NCBI RefSeq assembly: GCF_003610535.1
Contig: NZ_RAPN01000001.1
Coordinates: 2,777,320 to 2,841,319, forward strand
DNA: 64,000 nucleotides
Source: Mangrovibacterium diazotrophicum
GTDB lineage: Bacteria > Bacteroidota > Bacteroidia > Bacteroidales > Prolixibacteraceae
Direction: 5' to 3'
Position 1 is the stretch's first letter; every line of letters starts with the position of its first letter. Shown one piece after another: positions 56,289 to 64,000 of the stretch. The position numbers and the translations under genes are program-made. The notes under the pieces were generated by a model. That model ran no database searches. It saw only the letters and a program-made list of their open reading frames with translations, and was not told the DNA's origin.

Positions 56289-57197
56289 ATGGCAACACCT
56301 AAAAGTTGGATCAATGCAGCACGGCTGCGCACTTTACCGCTGGCTTTGTCGGGCATTGTAATGGGCTCGGCACTGGCTGCCTTTTACGGGGCTTTCGACC
56401 TCACCGTTTTCATTTTGGCCGTAGTGACGGCAACACTGATTCAGGTTTTTTCGAACTTTGCCAACGACTACGGTGATTTTCAAAAGGGAACCGACAATCA
56501 TCAACGCCTGGGACCAACGCGGACCATGCAGGGCGGAGAAATCACGCCGTCGGAAATGAAAAAGGGAATGATCGTCGTTGGCGGGCTGAGTTTCATTTTA
56601 GGTATTGCCCTGGTTTACACCGGAACCTGGACATTTTGCAAGATTGCCTTTTTCGGCTTCATCGGCTTAGGTATACTGGCACTACTGGCTGCCTACTTTT
56701 ACACAGCCGGTAAAAAGTCGTACGGATACATTGGGCTGGGCGACCTGTCGGTGTTTCTGTTTTTTGGCCTGTTGCCGGTGATCGGCGTTTTCTTTTTGCA
56801 CAGCAATTTCTTCGAAAATGCCATCATTCTTCCGGCCATCAGCATGGGATTTTTTAGCGCCGGTGTATTGAACCTGAATAACATGCGAGACATCCAGAAC
56901 GACCAGCAGTCGGGGAAGATCACCATGGCCGTAAAGATGGGAAGCCGCAACAGCCGCATCTACCACATTGCCATCATTGCGTGGGGATGGATTGCGGCCA
57001 TCGTCTTCACCCTGCACCAACAGGAATCGGCCTGGCAATGGTTGTTCCTGCTGACTTTACCGCTCTTCCTGATGGATTTGATCAAGATATACAACACCAA
57101 AGAGGATCGGTTACTCGATCCATTCCTGAAACGCCTGGCTCTGGGAACGCTGGCATTCACGCTGCTGTTCTCGCTCGGACTAATTTTATCGTTTTGA
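56289..57197 (+). CDS. menA: 1,4-Dihydroxy-2-naphthoate polyprenyltransferase
   Basis: 302 residues with about nine membrane helices, UbiA superfamily. The first Asp-rich motif 'NDYGDFQKGTDN' (59-70) and a second motif 'NNMRDIQNDQQSGK' that bind Mg-diphosphate are intact. It attaches the polyprenyl chain to dihydroxynaphthoate in the inner membrane, using a product such as that of the polyprenyl synthase gene at 30128. Separated from menB by the dispersed repeat and from menC by 79 nt. Confidence 0.95.
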   Translation: MATPKSWINAARLRTLPLALSGIVMGSALAAFYGAFDLTVFILAVVTATLIQVFSNFANDYGDFQKGTDNHQRLGPTRTMQGGEITPSEMKKGMIVVGGLSFILGIALVYTGTWTFCKIAFFGFIGLGILALLAAYFYTAGKKSYGYIGLGDLSVFLFFGLLPVIGVFFLHSNFFENAIILPAISMGFFSAGVLNLNNMRDIQNDQQSGKITMAVKMGSRNSRIYHIAIIAWGWIAAIVFTLHQQESAWQWLFLLTLPLFLMDLIKIYNTKEDRLLDPFLKRLALGTLAFTLLFSLGLILSF

Positions 57198-57276
57198 TCG
57201 AAAATATATCGTCGTTTATTTTAACTTGACAGCGTAGTCTAGTTGTCTTGAATCTGAAAATCCAATAATCTTTCTA

Positions 57277-58302
57277 ATGATTGGTTATTTCAAAAAATAC
57301 GAGCTCGAATTTAAACAGCCCGCCGGTACTTCGCGCGGGGTGTTGAAGACGCGCACCGTTTGGTATTTGTACGTTGAAGAGAATGGGCGAACCGGCCTGG
57401 GCGAATGTGCCCCACTTCCCGGACTGAGCAAGGAAACACCCGAGCAAATTGACTACCTGATTGAAGATGTCTGCTCGGACCCGATGCACTTTTTCGAGAA
57501 CGAGGAACTGCTGCTCGACTACCCGTCGCTGCGCTTTGCCTTAGAAACGGCTTTGCTCGACCTGCAAAACGGAGGCAAGCGCATTCTCTACCCCTCAGCA
57601 TTTACGGAAGGAACAGCCGGAATTCCGATCAACGGATTGATTTGGATGGGCGAAGCGGACCAGATGCAACAACAAATTGAGGCGAAGCTGGCTGCCGGTT
57701 TTCGCTGCATCAAACTAAAGATTGGTGCCCTGGATTTTGCGAAAGAGCTGCATCTGCTAAAATCTATCAGGGAGCGCTTCAGCCCCGAAAAAATTACGCT
57801 TCGAGTTGATGCCAATGGTGGCTTTAAGGTTGATGAGGCCTGGCAAAAGCTCGAACAGCTGGCAGAACTTCAACTACACTCGATTGAGCAACCGATTATT
57901 GCCGGACGCTGGGCCGACATGGCCAAGCTGTGCGACGAAACTCCCCTGCCAATTGCGCTGGACGAAGAGCTGATTGGCCTCAACAAACGCGACGATAAAG
58001 AATTGTTGCTGGATATGGTGCGTCCGCAATACCTGATTCTGAAGCCGAGCTTGCACGGCGGACTGTCGGGTTGCGACGAGTGGATTGAGCTGGCCAACGA
58101 CCGGAACATTGGTTGGTGGATTACCTCGTACCTGGAGTCGAACATTGGGCTAAACGCCATTGCACAGTGGGCTTTTACGAAAAATGTGCACATGCACCAG
58201 GGCCTCGGAACCGGGCAGCTGTTTACCAACAACATTGAGTCGCCGCTGGAAATCCGGGGCGAGCAGTTGTGGTTTGACCCCGCGAAGGGATTTGGACTGT
58301 AG
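57277..58302 (+). CDS. menC: o-Succinylbenzoate synthase
   Basis: 341 residues, enolase superfamily. The catalytic pattern is complete: Lys146 and Lys148 in 'IKLKIG', metal ligands Asp178 ('RVDANGGF'), Glu204 ('IEQPI') and Asp229 ('ALDEEL'), and Lys256 ('LILKPSLHGG'). It dehydrates SHCHC to o-succinylbenzoate. No menH (SHCHC synthase) gene is in the cluster. Note that the window has a second enolase-superfamily gene, the dipeptide epimerase at 43918, which is distinguished by its KTK motif and position. Confidence 0.93.
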   Translation: MIGYFKKYELEFKQPAGTSRGVLKTRTVWYLYVEENGRTGLGECAPLPGLSKETPEQIDYLIEDVCSDPMHFFENEELLLDYPSLRFALETALLDLQNGGKRILYPSAFTEGTAGIPINGLIWMGEADQMQQQIEAKLAAGFRCIKLKIGALDFAKELHLLKSIRERFSPEKITLRVDANGGFKVDEAWQKLEQLAELQLHSIEQPIIAGRWADMAKLCDETPLPIALDEELIGLNKRDDKELLLDMVRPQYLILKPSLHGGLSGCDEWIELANDRNIGWWITSYLESNIGLNAIAQWAFTKNVHMHQGLGTGQLFTNNIESPLEIRGEQLWFDPAKGFGL

Positions 58303-58380
58303 CGGCCGGGAGCATGGGGTGAAGGACATGGGGATGGGACCTGAGAAATGACATCAGATAGTCGCAGTCGCAGAAAACGA

Positions 58381-58419
58381 ACTTGAAACTCGAAACTCAA
58401 AACTCATAACTTGAAACTC
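58381..58419. repeat. ACTC/ACTTG-type dispersed repeat overlapping the menE start
   Basis: ACTTGAAACTCGAAACTCAAA, then ACTCATAACTTGAAACTC. It spans the last 30 nt before menE and its first three codons, so the only available start codon (TTG at 58411) is part of the repeat. Confidence 0.55.
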
Positions 58420-59481
58420 TTTCCGTCACATATCACCTTAAACGGCGATTCAACAAAGGTTGAAAACCAGCTTGCCAAGCGCGAAAACACCACCGGTTGG
58501 GAACGCGACTGGCTCGACTTTCTGAGTGAGTGGTATGACGAGCGCGAGTACATTGAGGTGAACACTTCGGGCAGTACGGGCGAGCCGAAAACCATTTCGC
58601 TGAAAAAAGACTTTGTGGCGGCCAGCGCGCTGCGAACCATTCAATTTTTCAACCTAAAAGAAGGCGACCGCATTCTGCATTGCCTCCCTGCGCGCTACAT
58701 TGCCGGGAAATTGATGGTGGTTCGGGCGCTGATCGGCCAACTGGATTTGCACGTGGTTGACCCGGCTACCGACTTCAGAATCCTTCAATCCGACCTTCAC
58801 TTTAAATTTGCTGCGATGGTCATCAACCAGGTCTCCAAAATTTTGGAATTTGGAATTTGGAATTTGGAATTTGACCGGCGGAATCTGGACTTTCTGCTCC
58901 TTGGCGGCTCGGGCATCCCCAGGCCGCTCGAGGAAAAGCTACAGCAAATCAACACAGCCTGTTATTCCAGCTACGCCATGACGGAAACAGCCACCCACAT
59001 AGCCCTCCGCCAGTTGAACGGTTCGGAAAAGGATGCTTGGTACCACTGCCTCGACGGAATCAGCATCAAGTTAAACGAGATGGGCTGTGTGCGCATTGAA
59101 ATGGACGGGCTGGAAAACGGATTTTTGCAAACCAACGATCTGGGAGAGTTGAGAGATGAAAAGACTTTCCGTATTCTTGGGCGTGTTGACAACCGCATTA
59201 TTTCAGGCGGATTAAAGTTTTCACCCGAAGAGCTCGAACAAAAACTTGAAAGCGCCATCGATCGACCGTTTTACATTTCCTCCAAACCCGATGAGCGCCT
59301 GGGCGCCCGGCTGGTCCTAATTGTTGAAGGAACTGAAAGCCCCGAATTGATCTCTCAATTGCTCGAAAGCTGCGCCGACCGCCTGACTCGCTATGAGCAG
59401 CCCCGTGAAATCATTTTCACTCCTACCCTTCCGCGTACCGGCAATGGCAAAATCAAAAGGCTGCCGCCGGATCAACTGTAA
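58411..59481 (+). CDS. menE: o-Succinylbenzoate-CoA ligase
   Basis: 356 residues, an ANL-superfamily ligase about 100 residues shorter than typical MenE. It has the ATP-site loop 'NTSGSTGEPK' (51-60), 'YAMTETATH', 'GRVDNRIISGGLKFSPEELE' and the catalytic Lys in 'RTGNGKIKRL', so it should be active. It activates o-succinylbenzoate as its CoA ester for MenB. The start is a TTG inside a dispersed repeat; no ATG is available nearby, and an in-frame stop lies at 58384. A 7-nt tandem repeat (58842-58873) adds the peptide 'EFGIWNLEF'. Despite both disturbances the frame is intact. Confidence 0.88.
   Translation: MKLFPSHITLNGDSTKVENQLAKRENTTGWERDWLDFLSEWYDEREYIEVNTSGSTGEPKTISLKKDFVAASALRTIQFFNLKEGDRILHCLPARYIAGKLMVVRALIGQLDLHVVDPATDFRILQSDLHFKFAAMVINQVSKILEFGIWNLEFDRRNLDFLLLGGSGIPRPLEEKLQQINTACYSSYAMTETATHIALRQLNGSEKDAWYHCLDGISIKLNEMGCVRIEMDGLENGFLQTNDLGELRDEKTFRILGRVDNRIISGGLKFSPEELEQKLESAIDRPFYISSKPDERLGARLVLIVEGTESPELISQLLESCADRLTRYEQPREIIFTPTLPRTGNGKIKRLPPDQL
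58842..58873 (+). repeat. Heptanucleotide tandem repeat (TTTGGAA)4 inside menE
   Basis: Four perfect TTTGGAA units (58842-58869) plus a partial fifth. As 7 is not a multiple of 3, gain or loss of one unit would shift the menE frame; three units equal seven codons. It encodes I144 to F154. Confidence 0.9.
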
Positions 59482-59573
59482 TCATTTTATAAAAATTCGA
59501 AGCGTAGCCGCAACCATTGGGGACTGTCACCATCTACATTTTGTGACATTCAATTAAAAACGACTTAAAAGCT

Positions 59574-60275
59574 ATGAAAAGAATTTTTGCTCAAGGATTA
59601 ATCCTTGCCTTGTTTGCTGGTTTTACTGCCTGTAACGATGACGATCCGGCGCCCTACGGAGCTGGAGAACTTTACGTGATCTCCAAACTGGAACAACCAA
59701 CAGTTGAAGGCGAAACACCCACTGTTGTTTATGCCTTGCACATGGAGGCCGTCGGACAAAACGAAGTGGCTACATCGGTGACAGTGACAGGCCCGGGTAG
59801 TGCGAGCTACACACTGGACAACACTTCCGGTTATTTCACCAAAAACACGGAGTACAGCAGCAGCGTGCCACTTGAAGGAACCTATACCTTTAACTACACG
59901 TTTACTTCGGGAGCGGTAGCAACCTCACAAGATGTATTGAGCGCCGAAGTGTTGGCCCCGGCAACAATCACCATGATCACCGTTTCGGACGACCAGGTTG
60001 ACGTTGAATGGGAAGAAGTGGAAGGTGCCGACGCCATGGAAATTGTGTTGCGAAATTCGGAAGATGAAATGGTTTTCAGATCCACAACCGCCAGCTACGG
60101 TTATTTAAACGGTGACGAAACGGAGTACACCATCTCAACTTCAGCGGGACAATGGGGTGATGCCCCTCAGGATGGTGAAACCTACACGCTGGAGGTTCGC
60201 GGCTTATTGGGCGGAACACAAAGTTACTACCAGGCCATCTCCATTGCTTCAGAAGAAATTGTCTGGGGAGAATAA
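59574..60275 (+). CDS. Lipoprotein with fibronectin-like domains, unknown function
   Basis: 233 residues with lipobox 'FTAC' after a hydrophobic signal, then an acidic 'NDDDPAP' spacer typical of exported Bacteroidota lipoproteins. Two beta-sandwich parts follow: about 30-120, and about 120-225, the latter with a fibronectin-type pattern ('ITMITVSDDQVDVEWEEVEG'). The mature protein is acidic and low in Lys. No family recognised. It begins 92 nt after menE and ends in a strong shared terminator. Confidence 0.75.
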   Translation: MKRIFAQGLILALFAGFTACNDDDPAPYGAGELYVISKLEQPTVEGETPTVVYALHMEAVGQNEVATSVTVTGPGSASYTLDNTSGYFTKNTEYSSSVPLEGTYTFNYTFTSGAVATSQDVLSAEVLAPATITMITVSDDQVDVEWEEVEGADAMEIVLRNSEDEMVFRSTTASYGYLNGDETEYTISTSAGQWGDAPQDGETYTLEVRGLLGGTQSYYQAISIASEEIVWGE

Positions 60276-60301
60276 GACGAGCGACCAACTATCCCATAAT
60301 C

Positions 60302-60342
60302 AAAAACAGCGGTATCCCGACCAGGAGGATACCGCTGTTTTT
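60302..60342. terminator. Bidirectional terminator
   Basis: AAAAACAGCGGTATCC and GGATACCGCTGTTTTT form a 16-bp perfect stem, between the lipoprotein gene (+) and the CobN-like gene (-). Confidence 0.92.
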
Positions 60343-60354
60343 AGTTCGAAGCCG

Positions 60355-63300
60355 CTACTTCTTCCAGAAGAAAGCCACGGCAATTACAGCGATCAGCGCC
60401 AGCAACAGGTAGCGGTAAAACTCGGGCGTAGCCAATGGTTTGGAATTGTCGGCCTGCGTTTTCGACACCTCTTCCACCTGGTAGCCTTTCACAGTACTCT
60501 TCGGAAGGTAGCTTTGATCCGGGTTGGCTTGGTCCTGCGCCAGGTTGGCATTTTCGGGCATTTGCTGCTGCGAGAGATCAACTTTTTTGATCGTCTTCAA
60601 CGCTTCCCGGTAAACCTGCAGGTCGGCTGTAGTCAGTCCGGGCACTTTTTCCAGTTCCTGACCGATGTAATCAGCCAGTTTGGGGTTGTCGCACACATTT
60701 TCGTTGCACGAAAGTCCCGCCTGTTTCACCGTCTCGTTAAAGGCTTTCAGCATCGTCTGCATCTGCTTTTCATCGGCATGCCAGTAGTCCTTCCGCGTTA
60801 CCTCCATCATTTGCGAGAGCAGCACCTGGTAGGCATACACGTTCTCGGGCTGCATAAATTTGCGCTTCAAATCGAGCTGGTATTTGTCTTCCACATAGGT
60901 ATCGTACACGCGGTTCCACTTGCCTTCGTCAATCGCTTCGGGCGTGGTCACCTGCCAGCCCCAGAGATTGGTCACCATCATGCGGACAAAACGCGAGCCG
61001 GCATAGCCCTCGTCCATCATGGCATTAATCCACTCGGGGTTCAGGTAGCGGGTCTGCATTTCGCGGCCAATAAACTGGTCGAGGCTTTCCTGACGCATGT
61101 TTCCCTTTTGGGTGAGGTTCGAAATCATCACATCGGGCGTTTGCCCGTCCAGAGCGCGAACAGTCAGCGCCGTTCCACCCAGGTATTGGAAGAAGTCGTC
61201 GTTGTCGAGCGCGCCGTACAAATGGGAGGTGCGGCTGTGCAACACGGCTTTCGATCCCGAGAGGTTCTGAGCCAGCAGGTCTTTCAACACCTTGTCGGTC
61301 ACCTTCGGGTTGCTCACCGAACCCCAATAGTCCTCGCCATAGGGAAAATGCATGCGTTTCATGTACAGCTGTGCCACCTCGCGGTCGCTCTCCCACTGCC
61401 CCGAAGCCTCAATCATGGTATTTGTGCCCGTGCCGTAAGCGCCTTCGGGCGTGGTAAACATGCGCACCAACGCCAGTTTTTCGGCTTCGGCTTTGCCCAC
61501 ACCGGCCTCAACCAGCTTTTGCCGGGCGGCCTCGGTGTGCAGGCGAATGTAGTTGTCCACCTCGTTCTGCTTGGCTGCCAGCTTCACCGCTTTGTCGAGC
61601 AGCTTCATCAGCGTTGGGAAAATATCGCGGTACAGGCCCGACGGTACCATCACTACATCCACGCGGGCACGTCCCAGCACCCGGCGCGGAATGATTTCCA
61701 CATCCACCACCTTGCCATAGCCGTCGTATTTGGGTCGAACTCCGAGCAGGTACATGATCTGCGCTTCCATAATTCCTTCGTTGCGGATACATTCCGTCGA
61801 CCACAGGTTGAAGGTCACCTTGTCCGGAAACTGACCGTCGTGTTTCACGTTATAGTCTGAAATGAAATCTTTCGCCAGCTGCGTTCCGGCTTTATAAACT
61901 GACTCCGACGGAAGGTGCGACGGGTCGAAGGCGTAAAAGTTTTTCCCCGTTGGAAGGGCATCAGGGTTGCGGATGGGGTCGTTCCCCGATCCCGCTTCAA
62001 TGTATTGGCCGTTCAGGGCAGCTATCAGGGCGTCCAACTCGGCTTTTCCGGTTGCCTGCAGTTTCTGGCGAATGTTGTTCAGCCAGTCCTCTTTGGCTTT
62101 TCCGCTCAGGTGGTCCTGTTGCGAAGCAATCGCTTTGGCCGTTTCTTCCAGGTACTTCGGAGCCGGGCTCTCGCCAAAGGAGTGCAGCCCCATCGGGCTT
62201 TCCTGCTCCAGAATTTCTTCCACGTAATGCTCCAGCAGCTGAAAATCTTTCTCTTCCTTAATTTCCGTCAAGCCCAAATCCTTCAGCACGCCCGCCGCTT
62301 TGGCTTTCTCGTTAATAGCGGCCAGCTTGGCTTGCGACAGCAGCTTACTCTTCGACTCAGCCACTTCGTACTCCGACATCAGCCGCGCAAGTTCTTTCAC
62401 CTCGGGGTTAAGTTGAAGGCGGGTAAACGGCGGCGTCATGTGGGTCAGGATGATGGCGCCGCTCCGTCGTTTGGCCTGCAGCCCTTCACCCACATCATCC
62501 ATAATGTAGGGGTAAATGTTGACCATGTGCCCGATCAGCGCCTCCGAAACATCCGATTCGCTCAGCCCTGTTTCCTTACCCGGCAGCCATTCCAGCGTAC
62601 TGTGCGTTCCGATGTGCACCACCGCGTCTGCATGAAAGCTGTGCTGCAAATACAGGTAGAAGGCCAGGTACTGGTGGTGAGGCGGCAGCGTAATATCGTG
62701 GTGCATCACATCAATGCCCTGCGTCCACCCGCGAACAGGTTGCGGCATCAGCAACACGTTTCCGCAGGGAACAGCCGGCAGCACAAAGAAGCGTTCCTTT
62801 TTGCTGTTCTCCCAGGTCATGATCGAGGTCGTATCGGGCAAGCCCCAGTGGTGTTCCACTTCGGCAACCAGCTTGGGCGAAAGTTCACTCAGCCATTTTT
62901 TGTAGAGGCTGATGGGCACCAACACGGCTTTGCCCGATTGGGCCAGCTTGGCCGTTTCGGCAGGCGCCCAGTCGCCCACATTGCGCCCGTGTTCCATCAC
63001 CTGCTTGTAAATATTGTCTTCGCGAATATCCATTCCGCCCAAATCGTAACCTTCGGTCTGCATCCGGTTCAGCATGTTGTGCAAACTTTGCGGCATCACG
63101 TTCAGGTAGCTCGCTCCCAGCGATTCCTTGCCCGGCGGGTGACTGTAGTAAATCAGCGCGACCCGTTTTTTGCTGTTGGGTTTGGTTTGAAGCAGGTGAA
63201 AGGCCTTCACCCGATCCACGAAGCGTTTCAACTGCCGTTGGGCCGGCACTTTTTCCTGTGCCCCGGTGGCCGGGTCAAAATCCTTCACCGAAGTCACGAT

Positions 63301-64000
63301 GGGCTGAATCATCCCCGATTGCTCCGGAATGCTGAGCGCGTTCGTCCGTTTATACAGGGCGATACCGGTTTCACTGTCTTCCCAGGCTTCCAGCGTATCA
63401 TTTACCTGCACCAGGTTGATGACCGGAACATTCAGCTCTTTGAATGTCTCGCGCTGCAAATCGGGGTTCACGCCCAACCACGACGACATGCCGGCAACTA
63501 CTGAAAGCAATGGCTTTCCATCCTGGCGGAAAAAGTAGGTTTTCAACTCGTCCAACGGAACCTGACCGAAATACGGCAATACATTGAAACCGGCCTCTTC
63601 CAGCTTTTGAATGTGGCTGTTCACCGACTCCATCTGCTCCGACAGGATATCGCTGCGCCAGATGTTGAGCCCCACCCAGGGGTTGCCCGCTTCCTGCGTC
63701 CGGCGATGAGCCTGGTAGTCAGCAAGTGTGCTGTAAAACTGACCATCTTCCGTGTTGTATAAACCATATTCAGGAATTTGCAGCACCTGTTGCTTTGCCA
63801 CCGGGTAGGCCAGGTCGGTTCGCAGCTTTTCGAGCACCATGCGCTTCAGGTTCTCCCTTCCCGACTGGCTGTAGAAATCCAGCACCTGCGCATCGTAGTT
63901 TAGCTGCACGCCCTCGGGGCTGTCGGCGAGTTTATCTGCACCGACAGCGTAGATTTTCGCACCATGCCGGCTTGCCTGTTTAAGCTCTTTCACCGCCTGG
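60355..64000 (-). CDS. CobN-like chelatase with C-terminal membrane anchor, N-terminus beyond window
   Basis: At least 1214 residues are visible; the frame stays open to the right edge (the GTG at 63993 is internal). The sequence carries CobN landmarks: 'ALIYYSHPPGKESLGASYLN', 'AVVHIGTHSTLEWLPGKE' with the His-containing loop, 'NIYPYIMDDVGEGLQAKRRS' and 'WSTECIRNEGIMEAQI'. CobN inserts cobalt into hydrogenobyrinate with CobS and CobT. Here the C-terminus has a Gln/Pro-rich linker and ends in one membrane helix 'YRYLLLALIAVIAVAFFWKK', which cytosolic CobN lacks. The HmuS protein of Bacteroides, a CobN homologue acting on haem, is a likely relative. No CobS/CobT gene is in view. GC-richer than most neighbours. 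Confidence 0.85.
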   Translation of the reverse strand, partial: QAVKELKQASRHGAKIYAVGADKLADSPEGVQLNYDAQVLDFYSQSGRENLKRMVLEKLRTDLAYPVAKQQVLQIPEYGLYNTEDGQFYSTLADYQAHRRTQEAGNPWVGLNIWRSDILSEQMESVNSHIQKLEEAGFNVLPYFGQVPLDELKTYFFRQDGKPLLSVVAGMSSWLGVNPDLQRETFKELNVPVINLVQVNDTLEAWEDSETGIALYKRTNALSIPEQSGMIQPIVTSVKDFDPATGAQEKVPAQRQLKRFVDRVKAFHLLQTKPNSKKRVALIYYSHPPGKESLGASYLNVMPQSLHNMLNRMQTEGYDLGGMDIREDNIYKQVMEHGRNVGDWAPAETAKLAQSGKAVLVPISLYKKWLSELSPKLVAEVEHHWGLPDTTSIMTWENSKKERFFVLPAVPCGNVLLMPQPVRGWTQGIDVMHHDITLPPHHQYLAFYLYLQHSFHADAVVHIGTHSTLEWLPGKETGLSESDVSEALIGHMVNIYPYIMDDVGEGLQAKRRSGAIILTHMTPPFTRLQLNPEVKELARLMSEYEVAESKSKLLSQAKLAAINEKAKAAGVLKDLGLTEIKEEKDFQLLEHYVEEILEQESPMGLHSFGESPAPKYLEETAKAIASQQDHLSGKAKEDWLNNIRQKLQATGKAELDALIAALNGQYIEAGSGNDPIRNPDALPTGKNFYAFDPSHLPSESVYKAGTQLAKDFISDYNVKHDGQFPDKVTFNLWSTECIRNEGIMEAQIMYLLGVRPKYDGYGKVVDVEIIPRRVLGRARVDVVMVPSGLYRDIFPTLMKLLDKAVKLAAKQNEVDNYIRLHTEAARQKLVEAGVGKAEAEKLALVRMFTTPEGAYGTGTNTMIEASGQWESDREVAQLYMKRMHFPYGEDYWGSVSNPKVTDKVLKDLLAQNLSGSKAVLHSRTSHLYGALDNDDFFQYLGGTALTVRALDGQTPDVMISNLTQKGNMRQESLDQFIGREMQTRYLNPEWINAMMDEGYAGSRFVRMMVTNLWGWQVTTPEAIDEGKWNRVYDTYVEDKYQLDLKRKFMQPENVYAYQVLLSQMMEVTRKDYWHADEKQMQTMLKAFNETVKQAGLSCNENVCDNPKLADYIGQELEKVPGLTTADLQVYREALKTIKKVDLSQQQMPENANLAQDQANPDQSYLPKSTVKGYQVEEVSKTQADNSKPLATPEFYRYLLLALIAVIAVAFFWKK

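Noticed and set aside
60112-63504. Two very long plus-strand ORFs (582 and 529 codons) opposite the CobN-like gene
   Set aside because: Their translations are His/Arg/Leu-rich without any family features, whereas the minus-strand frame is clearly CobN-like; GC-rich coding DNA gives long antisense frames.

Overview
The window is a piece of chromosome from a member of the Bacteroidota. Support comes from a type IX secretion sorting tail, a NigD-like lipoprotein, several short lipoproteins with a Cys after a hydrophobic signal, promoter boxes of the TAnnTTTG type, almost no Shine-Dalgarno sites, AraC regulators fused to TPR domains, and a complete menaquinone pathway. A methylmalonyl-CoA mutase pair and menaquinone-only respiration fit an anaerobic or facultative marine-type lineage such as the Marinilabiliales; the family is my inference. 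I see no prophage, insertion sequence, CRISPR array or rRNA, only one tRNA (Asn).

Layout. 1-12 kb is housekeeping: the end of a DUF3108 gene, efp, a lone Wzz/O-antigen polymerase pair, tyrS, cvpA with a DUF3667 gene, a bacterial GH3-family adenylating enzyme, a deoxynucleoside kinase, a PfkB kinase and a membrane metallophosphoesterase. At 12.1 kb a Crp-family regulator and a small membrane protein diverge around a CRP-like palindrome. 13-21 kb is an accessory block: two paralogous membrane-tethered AraC/TolB/TPR regulators bracket a NigD-like lipoprotein and an acyltransferase joined to a signal-peptide-plus-ankyrin module. 21-27 kb has an M16 protease, a secreted beta-helix protein with a T9SS tail, tRNA-Asn and an unknown gene.

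27-37 kb holds an MMPL exporter with a polyprenyl synthase, atpD-atpC, a PatB-type lyase, two tandem secreted paralogues behind a strong promoter, and a DUF5995 gene, followed by a gene-poor gap with a frameshifted small ORF. 37-42 kb is mutA-mutB. 42-47 kb has an alpha-oxoamine synthase coupled to an Ala-Glu epimerase, then mpl (murein recycling), then a glycine-rich lipoprotein and a DUF4395 protein. 48-52 kb has a secreted S37-type peptidase and a Tat-exported GH36-like protein in which both expected catalytic aspartates are replaced.

52-59.5 kb is the menaquinone cluster menI-menF-menD-menB-menA-menC-menE, disturbed by dispersed repeats at the menB/menA gap, at the menE start and inside menE. 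The right edge is a large CobN-like chelatase with a C-terminal membrane anchor that runs out of the window.

Functional threads: menaquinone synthesis, polyprenyl diphosphate synthesis and ATP synthase subunits serve respiration; mutAB serves succinate/propionate metabolism; epimerase plus Mpl serve cell wall recycling. The best candidates for undescribed biology are the GH36-like protein without catalytic Asp, the AraC/TolB/TPR pair with its acyltransferase-ankyrin neighbour, and the anchored CobN-like chelatase.
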